Positions 10,394-20,287 of a stretch of DNA of 33,713 nucleotides are shown piece after piece. Source of the stretch: Lingula anatina (taxonomy: Eukaryota > Brachiopoda > Lingulata > Lingulida > Lingulidae); the NCBI RefSeq assembly GCF_001039355.2, contig NW_019773739.1, positions 21,272 through 54,984 on the forward strand, read 5' to 3'. The position numbers and the translations under genes were made by a program. Within the stretch, counting starts at the first letter, position 1, and each line of letters opens with the position of its first letter. The notes beneath the pieces were generated by a model. It saw only the letters and a list, made by a program, of their open reading frames with translations. It made no database searches and had not been told where the DNA came from.

Positions 10394-12747
10394 TTTTCTG
10401 AAGTAGAAGAAAACAGTGGCTGAGCATATTCTCTCTCTCTCCTCCCTGAACTGCTCTTGGTTAATTGCCCTATGTCAACCACCATTTGTTAATTGGTGGA
10501 TGTCAATTGCTACATGTTACTTTTATGAAAATGTGGAAGAACCAATAAAATTTAATATCAATATACAGAATGATCCATCTGCGTCCTGAGTGAACACACC
10601 CAATGACTCAGATTGCTACCAGATGTGATAGAGAGCCCAAGAGGCATCATTAGCCTAAATATCATTAATACTACATCTCTTCACGCTCTGTCTTACACAT
10701 GAGAAACCAAGGGCATACACAGACAGCAGGGACCCAATTCACAAAATAATTTTAGATCGAAGGTTGGTCCCAAATTTAAGACTTAAATGAATGTTCAAAG
10801 TGCCTGTTTACAAAAAGAAGGAAATGCGCCTAGCTAATAAAATATTTATTTTATAAAATAATTTACTATCAAAATTTTACTATAAATTTATGCAAAAATA
10901 AATTGGACTGAAATGTTTGGTCTAAAGTTAAAGTTCGGACCAATTTTTGGTCTACAGTTATTTTAAGAAAACACACCAGGGTTGTATTAAGGCTATCTAA
11001 CAACAGTTTTTTTTTTCCCTTTTTTTTTGGGGGGGGGGGGGGACAGGAAATCCAGCTCCATCCTCATAATTTAATTACTGTACTTTTTTAACTAGGCCCA
11101 TGTTAACAACTTTAAATGCAATAGCAGGCAGTGAAATGTTCAGAATACATCATCCAGATCAATGGCTCAGCATTCACCAAAACAAAGCAAAAAACGTGTT
11201 TAAAAGAGAATGCTTGCTCTTGATATCTGTTACATGATATACGGACATAAATATTTAGACCCTGAACAAAGAAGCTTATTCTCCCCTTGTTGTCTACTCC
11301 AGACAATGACAAAATCAGCTGTCAGAACCATATCACATTTACAGTATAAGACTGACACTGTTTTTAGTCAAATTACAAGTATTGGATTTTTTTTTCTTTG
11401 CTTCACAAATGTTTCATGCAGCTACTGTATTACAACGACTTATCACATCCCAGTAATGTACTTACTAGTAGCTGCACGAAACAGTTGTCAAGCAAAAAAG
11501 GCATACAAAGTGAATTTATAATCACATTCAAACTCATTTGTGACTTGTTTTGTACTCTGTCAGACTATAATAAACTGAATTTCAGAATATTTACCAGACA
11601 TAGTGAAAACTTTGTGGAGGCATTGAAAGTCATGAGGATCTGCACTACAAGAAATCTGCAGGTCCTCATTAGTCTCTGTTTGTATCATCATGTGATTCGT
11701 TATTATGCATTGTATTTCCCATAAAATTTGTTACTGTTTACATTGCCGTGTGCTCAATTACTGTGCACTGTATTTTTACATTAACTTTGTTAGTTAAGAG
11801 AACCTGCGATATCAAAAATCTTGCAGTTGCTGTGGTATTTCAAGTAGTCATGACCGGCTGGACAGGCGATTTCACCATGCCTGACTTTACCCAGCATTTT
11901 CTCCTTCATCCATAGTTTTAACCCTTACAATGACCCTCCTCTATTTCTCTACCATCCACAGTTCAAAAAGAATGATGATTGCCCTCCTTCCCTCTCTCTC
12001 TCCCCTCAACCTCTCTAGTTTATATCCTTTTTAAGCATCAATTAAAACTAACCAGATGTTTCTGGCTGTACAGGTGAGTCTTTACAGGCTGTCAAACCCA
12101 AGGCCAGCTCAGTCACTGAAGGATAAAGTACTGTATAATATATTATAAAATAGAAAAAAAAATCCCTACCCCCTGAATGACTTTTGTCATGATTTTGATA
12201 TCCCTATAGCCTTTGGATCATGCTGGATAACAAGAAAAGGAGAAAGAATCTTACTTGGTGCATATTTAGAATCATTTGTCTATCTCTATCCTTAGGTACT
12301 TCTTTCAAGTTAGGTAAAGCAATGGACCATTCTGCATTTTTTTTTTTTTTTTTTGGAGGGGGGCGGGCATTTGAAACTGACATTTTCCTAATTTTCTCCA
12401 GGTACAGAAAATGTGCACAGAATAAAGCAGAGATATATGTGTGAATAAATAAGTGAAAAAATCTCAATGTGGCCCTGCATGGTTAAAGGCAGGTATGATC
12501 CCCCTTTGTTTTACTGAGACTAGTGCTGGCCTCTGGGGGACATAAATGGAGGAACCAATTACTGCATTTATCATCATTTACTAGTACAGGTGTTTTACAG
12601 TATGTCTATAATGAAAGGACTAAAAGCACTCTTTATACTGTATACTACATTGAGGTGATAAATTTCAATTTGTCAGCTACTTAATCTAAATGGTTTCCTT
12701 CCTGTTATTTGCACATATACTTTATATAGGTAACTTGCATCCTCTTA
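10394..12747. other. No gene seen
   Basis: Non-coding, with T-run/G-run tracts at about 11010-11042 and 12338-12365. CCACC/GGTGG form a small inverted repeat near 10480-10500. Short ORFs in both orientations lack coding character. Confidence 0.45.
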
Positions 12748-12958
12748 GACCCCATTCCCACAGACTTTAGATTGATCTATCCCTGTGGGGAGTCTCACTA
12801 GATTACTGTCAGCTTAGCCGGCTTAAGCATCTGTCCCGCCTACTAAAAGCTGTGAGGGGGTAATTAACTGTTGTGCGCGCTCGGCTGACTGCAATATAAT
12901 GTGAACCCCTGGGAGTTAGGTCAATCCGGATGGATCGATCTAAAGCTCTGGGAATGCA
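12748..12958 (+). mobile_element. MITE family A, copy 3
   Basis: Same orientation as copy 1. The terminal inverted repeat is very clear: CATTCCCA, AGA, CTTTAGATTGATCTATCC on the left mirrors GGATGGATCGATCTAAAG, CTCTGGGAATG on the right. CTCTTA occurs at 12742-12747 and 12959-12964 as a likely target duplication remnant. No reading frame of note. Confidence 0.88.
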
Positions 12959-13470
12959 CTCTTAAACATCACATTTACTAGACTAGTAATAGTAATATGT
13001 ACTTTAACTGCAGGAAGTCGTTCTGTTGATTCTATATTACATTATAAGAATTCAAGCCACCACAAACAATAACAATACAAGCACATAGTTACATTAGGTT
13101 CAATGCAAGGCTTGAAGCCATCACAGAAATAACTGGGACAACTCTCTCAAACATTTCTTAGATTATGTACAGTAATGTGAATCCTGGTATTTTCAAAGGT
13201 CTAGAATGAAATAAAAACTCTATTCACTATATTTTATTCCTTCTTATAAATGGTCTGTAAGCACCGAACGGAATTATACGGAAATAAGTGTCTAGGCCAT
13301 TTTGTAAATAAACCATTACGCACACTAAAGTTCACACACAAGACGTAGGCCTACAGACACCTGTTTTGATGATCGGTAAAAATGTCCTTTTTTTACGATC
13401 TGATAAACCTACCTGCGTTGTCAGTAAAACATTAAAGCATCGTGAAGTATTTGGTGGTGTGAAGCGTAAA
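12959..13470. other. No gene seen
   Basis: AT-rich flank between MITE copy 3 and the CpG-richer region; no exon or repeat recognised. Confidence 0.5.
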
Positions 13471-14110
13471 TCTTATCGGTTCGCTCTCGCTAAAAAGACA
13501 CCGATAAAAGTATAATTGCTCCATGTAAACTTAGTCATCCATTGACCTTCCTGAAGTTCATAGCACTTGTCCAATGTCACGGCGTTACATATTTTATGCG
13601 GACCTATAATATTTACTATGCAGCAGGTACTCCGTACTCCGTAGCGTACTCCGTGTGTATTGCGTGTTCTCACCCAACATGTACCTAATTATGCGTATTA
13701 GGTACACCGCGTGTGGGTGTTCTCGGCTCTGCTCGGATGTCTCGTGCACTCGTATGGAGCGTAGCGGAGTCAGCCGAGGATTGCCGATTGCTTGTAGAAG
13801 GGACTTTTTCATGTTAACTAATTTCATGTTAAGTGCGTAGTTTTTGGCAGTGTCAAAATGTCAATGTTTTCTATCGTTTTCAGGTTCGTGGGATTTCTGG
13901 AAAAGGTAGGCGATAGGTGAAATTTCATCTACTTTGTGTGGAAGCACCACGTACATATTATATCTCACTGTAGGTTATAACTTATGTTTTTGGTTTCGTT
14001 AGTTTGTCTGTCTGACTCACGCTCGGCTGTCACCCATTACAGTGACGTCATATTTGCTCCGTAACACTAGTCCAGCGGCCATACTGGAGGGAAAGAACGA
14101 CGGGGAATAG
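13471..14110. promoter_or_regulatory. CpG-richer region, candidate promoter of the first receptor gene
   Basis: CpG dinucleotides are clearly denser here than in the flanks. The region overlaps the proposed first exon of the receptor gene at 13858 and holds ordered repeats of TACTCCGTA near 13628-13652. GTACCTAAT and ATTAGGTAC form a perfect 9-bp inverted repeat around 13681-13706. No clear TATA box was found. It might also serve the divergent minus-strand gene. The role is inferred from composition and position only. Confidence 0.35.
13858..13905 (+). CDS. Candidate first coding exon of receptor gene 1
   Basis: An ATG opens 16 codons (MSMFSIVFRFVGFLEK) ending exactly at a GTAGGC donor in phase 0, as exon 2 requires. 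It lies in the CpG-richer region. Against it, another in-frame ATG at 15654 runs straight into exon 2, so translation could start there. The first option is favoured because TTGTTAATTTTCAG before exon 2 is a good acceptor and the paralogue has an acceptor at the same place. Confidence 0.35.
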
Positions 14111-17100
14111 TAGAGTAAATATAGGTGAACCAAATAAAATGAAATAATCTTCATATCGCGATCAAGTGCACCAAAAGGAAAAGTGTATATACATGTGAAA
14201 ACTTCAGCTAATCAGCGTGATCGACCCATATAAACTCAAGACAGTCCAAAGACGTGAAATCCTGACCTACCCCTGTATCCCAACATCGTGGAATTGTCAG
14301 AAGCTAGTTCAGTTATCTTGTACTTCATTTTTCTTGTTCATTGGATAATAACAGTTTAAGTTTTAGAGAGTTTACTGTGTAATCATAATTTCAACCTTTC
14401 ATAGAAGCAACTTTTTACATAAAGGATAGATATAAGGAGAAATTTGAGCTGACCATCGGGATCAACCCTTACGGACTCAAAGAAGACAGTATGCAGGGTT
14501 GTGACAAGAAATGACGTGGTCTGACTCTGTCTGTTAGTAACATTTTCGAAAAAGTTATGGGCCAATTAATTTTGATGAAATTTTCAGGAACTGTCAGAAG
14601 TGGGCCAAGGAACGGATGATTTGTTTTTGGTGGTGATCAGGATCATTATCAATCAATAATAAAAAAAAAAAAAAAAACTAAATCATTATAGAATGAAAAT
14701 TTAGGGGTGAAATGGCATGTTGGAGACTTTGCTGCCTTGGCGGAGCTTTGCGCTCTCGAAGTGGTTTTTCTAGTTAATACTGAGGAAAGGATTGAATGGG
14801 ATGGGTTCACTTCCCCCTGGTAATTAATTCCTTCATACATGTACATGTATATAGATTGACCAGTTTCTATATAATCTAGCAATTTGGGAGGAGAAAACAG
14901 ACTCGACCAGGATTTGAACCCCAGACTTTCTCAAACAGTGCGTCTGCTCTTCCAACTGAGCTACCGAGCCAGTAGCACGAAAATGCATGCGGCAACACTC
15001 CTAGTGACGATTCTGATATATATATACTACACAGCCATATGTAATGCACAGCCATATACAGAACCAGTACATATCAGAATCGTCAATAGGAGTGCGGACA
15101 CATGCATTTTCGTGCTACGGGCTCTGTAGCACAGTTGGGATAGCACAGTTGGGAGAGCAGTTGCACTGTTTGGCTGTGCAGTATACATATCAGAATCATC
15201 AATAGAAGTGCTAATGCATGAATTTTTGTGCTACTGAGCTGGCGTCACATGTACAGCCCTTTTTGACCGATTGTACACACAGCAGATGCATGTATGAACT
15301 GAGCCAACCTTGCCTGGCCAGTACCATAATTATAATACTTGTGTTCATCAGCTTGTCAGTAGACAAGTAGCTCCCCTCCCCCTCCCCCTTTTTTAGTGCC
15401 AGTGGTAACAGAGTATACGTACCCTTAGGTTACTGGTACAGAGTCACTGGAGAAATCCTCTCAACCAAAATATAATAAATTTAGATAAAACAGACAACAA
15501 TCCTGCTTCCATAGTTTGATGTTAGTTTTAAAAACCTTTTTTTCAAAAATATGATAGGCTTGTAAGTCAAATGGTGGTAAAAAAGTAATAAAAAGATGAA
15601 AAGATTAAAAAGATAACTTAATTAATTGCTAATAGACAGCAGGAATTTTCAATATGGTACAAAGACATATTGACCCTTATAACTTCTCTTTTGTTAATTT
15701 TCAGCTCCTCAGAGCTCGATGGAAGAAGAGGCTTCTCTTGGTTCTCCTGACTTGCGACCAGATAATTCATGTTGGTGGTCTTCAGTGTGGGGTTGGTCAG
15801 ACAGAGGTTATACCACACGACAGCATTCAACCAGTATGCTGTATGGACATAACTTGTCTACCAGGTAGGTCTGTGTTCTCTCTGGCCCCATTCAGAATGA
15901 GAAGATCGATCAAAGTGCTGACTGGTCCTTGGCTTAAATATGGCTGAATGACATGAAAGGAAGACCACTTAATCCTGGTCTCTCCGCCTCTCACATGCCA
16001 CCCCACACATCGTCCCTGCAGGAGCAAAGTACTAGTAATTAAATCTCAGCTCAATTCGACCGATTGAGAGACAACACGTGGGGAGGCATGTGAGAGGTGG
16101 AGAGGCCCTTGCAGGATTAACTTAAGCAGTCTTCCTTTCATGTAGGGTCTGCCATATTTGGAGCCTTANCTGCTTATGACATATCCAGTGCATTTTACGA
16201 AGTATAGACATTTATCGTTATTATGGCAGTATTAAGAACAAGTACTACCCCCATTAGCTACATGAATTTGTAAATAGAATGTTTAGTGCTATTGTTTTTA
16301 TCAGCATATATGTACACTTTCCAACCTTAATTTTCAGGGACCCAAGCCGAACCCTGCAATGCAGGTGACCCATCATCTTCCAGCTGTATCCCCTGTCCTG
16401 AAGGCCAATATCAGACCCGGCAAACTACCCTTAGTGACCGCTTAACTTGTTCTGTGAAGTGAGTTTGTAGACTGTAACAAAATCATGATTGTGGGAAGAT
16501 AGAATTTAGAAAACTGATGAGCACTGTGCTTGTACTGTATAATCAGGGGCGGATTGAGGCCATCTTCTAGGTCTTCCGGAAGATGGTCAGATTTTCAAGT
16601 TAACATTGACGGTAACTATTTTTTTCTGTCAGAAGACAGGCTAAAATGGTGGACTGATCAACAAAGAAAATTTGGAAGACTGTCAGAATATCACTGGATC
16701 TGCCCCTGATAATGACAATTAAAAAGGATTCAGCTTTTTTACATATGTTATTTTCTGACAGTCTTCCAAATTATCTTTGTTGATTCACCCTCTAATTTTG
16801 ACCATCTTCCAACATGAAAAATTGGATATCCGTCAATGTAAACTTGAAAATCTGACTGTCTTCCGGAAGACCCAGAAGACGGCCTAAATCCGCCCCTGTA
16901 TGTGCAGTATAAGAGACAAGAGAAAAAGGGTGGGTGAAAAGGGAATGGGGGAGGGTTGACTGATGCTTGTACTGTCCTACATCTTGTAAGACAACCATTA
17001 GATTTAGATACTTCATCTATGATTTAATCATAAATTATTTAAAATCATTTATAAATGTGGGATGCACAGTATAAATTCCCACAGCAGTAATAACTGTTTA

Positions 17101-20100
17101 AATTGACAATGAATTCATATTAGGTAAATAAAGATTAATGATTCATGTTCATTTTCTTTCAGCTTGAATTGTACGCAGAGCCACAGGGAATATGTCACTA
17201 GAGGAAGCTCTACCACTGAGTCAGTATGCGGGACATGCCTGGTGGGATATAAAGAAACTGCTATCGGAACATGCATCAAAAACATGTGCCCTATTGGACA
17301 GGAACCTAAAGGAAATGGTAGGAATTTTTTTTTTCGTAATCCTTTTTTCATATATCAAATTTCTTAACACATATAAATTGGATATTTAATTAACTGCCAA
17401 CAAATTTTAACAAATTTTTCATTCATTGATTTATTGAATAATTTATATGTTTGAAATATCAGAAATCCAATCTCTGTACTGGCAGAATATGGGTAACAAT
17501 ACATGAATCAGAAACAGAAAGGAGGGTCAGTGATGCCCTTAACTTATAACCCTATTCATTTCCTAAAGGACATTAATAAAGGACTTAATGGGACTCTATA
17601 AGAATTCTATTGGATGGCATATAAGATTTTTATCTTCAAGATTTGTCCTTTTGGAATCTTTTGGATTTGCAGCACATTTCCTGTTTCACGTCTTCTCCTA
17701 TGGGATTTGGGACCAATTTCCTGTAGGACCCTGTAGTGTTTGGGACCAATTTCCTATAGGATTGGGGACCAATTTCCTGTAGGACCTATTAGTAAATTTC
17801 CACAAGGGAAAGTAACCATCTCTCTTGACTTGTAAACATACAAAAATGTTAGACCTGTTCTAGAATAACTATTGAGTGTAAGTAATGTGACATTATAAGT
17901 TGTCTTTAGTGTGATTTATGATCACTGTATTCCTTGTAAAATAACTAGCCCAAGAGGTACATAGTGAACAAGTGTATGCCAAAGTAAATAAAAATTAAAA
18001 AAAAAAACAAAGAAAAAAGAATGTTTTCAGCGCCTGTGGCCTACATACTGCTAATAATTTGAGTAAATAAATTTGTCCACATCTGGTGTTTTATATTTGC
18101 CAAGCAAAACAAATGCCAGTTTTTTTTATCCTTGTCCCCCCCCCCCCCCAATCATCTGGCAAAATGTTGGCTCTACTTCTGTTTCCATCTTCATTTCCAA
18201 TAAACGTACAGTAATATTCAAAATGTCTCTTTCTGTTACATGTACTAGGGTATTTGTGATATTTGGCTGGATTTTTATCTGAGATATTAAGTTCAAAATT
18301 ACACTTTTTCAATGAATGAGATTCAGTTTTACCTCACAATTACTGCAAATAAAACTATAAGTGGCACATATATTTTAGGTTGCCAGTGGTGTGGTACGGG
18401 TAATTTTTCAGCTGAAGAAGATAATAAACCATGCAAAAGAAGAACAATGTAAGTAAATTAAGTGGACACAATTGTTTTCGTATGGTAGTGAGAACTGATT
18501 AAAATGATTTTAGACATTAGTTTATATATATATGTCTGTTATTCAAAAATGATTATATATTGTTTTCAAAGATTCATGGGGGAGAGATCAAATGTGGGGG
18601 GGAAATCACTTTTTAGTATGAATAAGATATAAGTTTCAGTTTGCATGCAAAACACACACACACACACACCCACCCACCCACACACACACACGAAAACTGA
18701 AAAGAGGAGAGGATTATGTGAACAATTTCTACCTCAAAGGTACCTCCAGTCATTTTCTGTATATAATTACAGTTTTTTTTATCATTTTGTAAATGTTACA
18801 AAGAGGTAGACATCCTTGTCTGCAGTGTTGTTATGACTTAACCAGTTCCTTTAATTACATGTTCATCATTTTTTTAGCTGCAACTGCACATTGATGGAGG
18901 GCAATGCAACCATGGATAACAGATGCAGTCTAGGTAAGCAGCTTCAACCAATACTCCTATTTACATGTAAAATATGTACACACTAACAAACTGCTGGCTT
19001 CACAATGAAGACATGCATCTGACTGTCTTCCTGTTTACTTTGATGTCTGTCTTTCCCTCTACCTACAGTGTCTGTCGGCCTTTTCATCTGTCTGTCTTTA
19101 TGTATGTATGTATGTATGTATGTATGTATGTCCCAATAGATTCCACTGCACTGTGTACTTTTCATAAACAGAAAAATCAGTTGGGGTTAACTATACTTTT
19201 GAGCATCTGCTTTCAATAACAAATCAGTGCCTTACATTAACATGCATGTCTCTCTAAAGTGATAAAAAAATCAGAGCTATTTTTTAAAAAGTTGATATCA
19301 CATTATGACATAATATATGAAGAAACTGTACAGGTTACTCAATATCCAGTCTTATTTTATGCTATTAAAAGTTTTTTAAAAGCTATTACTAGACTTGCTC
19401 TATAACCATGACAACCCTAACAATTATATAATTATACTAAGTCCATGTGTAGATTAAGAAACTCTATTCATGATCCTAGGACCTATATGTATGCTGTTTA
19501 TCAGTATAGTAAGCATGTGGAACAAATTCTCATTTTCAGATGTTTCTCTCTGCAATGATGCTTATGTCACTGCGGGTGCACCCACCGAATTATCTTCTGT
19601 GGATAGGGATTTGATAGTGGCCCTAGTGGTTGTTGGGGTAACTGTTATAGTTATTGTAGGAGCTGCACTGCTTTTGGTGTTTTTGGTCAAAAAGGGATAT
19701 GTCACATGCCCCTGTGAGATAAGAAGACCTAAGATTAATCCCAATGACCAAATAGACATTGAAGATGCCAGACAATCAGGTAATGTTTCAGCTTAGTAAG
19801 AAATTTGATTAATATATCATTTTAATGTCATATTATAAATTATATTGTATGGTGTCGTATCAAACCATATGGTATAATTAATTTTATTATGTATCAAGTC
19901 ATATCATATTGACATTTTTTTTAAAATGCATTATACCGCATCATAAAGATTCAGTTATTTTAAACCATAATAACATGGTGTAATTTATTTAAAGCATGTG
20001 AGTAGATTGAATATTAAATGGTAGCAGCTTCACCATATTCATATGTTTTGGTAAAACAAATCAAGTTGGTGACATCCTTTTAGCATATGCTTGATTTTGT

Positions 20101-20243
20101 CTTGTAGATGATGTTGTAGATGATGTTGGGCCCACCTCAGGCAAGTGATATCTTCAGAAGATTGCTTTTCTATACTCAGTATATGCTCCTGGTGGTTATG
20201 CAATTGTTTGGACTCTCTCTCGTTCTCTCTCTCTCTCCGACCT

Positions 20244-20287
<44 letters not shown>

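Noticed and set aside
12255-12331. Minus-strand exon candidate encoding EWSIALPNLKEVPKDRDRQ, with a GTAAGA donor
   Set aside because: It looks protein-like, but the acceptor lacks a pyrimidine tract (A-run instead). Its exit phase 0 does not fit the phase 1 start of the exon at 7717.
13473-13840. Overlapping ORFs on both strands in the CpG-rich region
   Set aside because: No domain, biased by local repeats, and no supporting splice sites.
14900-14970. Functional tRNA gene
   Set aside because: A and B boxes are good, but the anticodon and T stems do not pair properly, and partial copies lie alongside.
15654-15704. In-frame ATG running into receptor exon 2 as the translation start
   Set aside because: It would make the good acceptor before 15705 unused, and the paralogous exon has an acceptor at the same position without this upstream frame. 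Kept only as an alternative.
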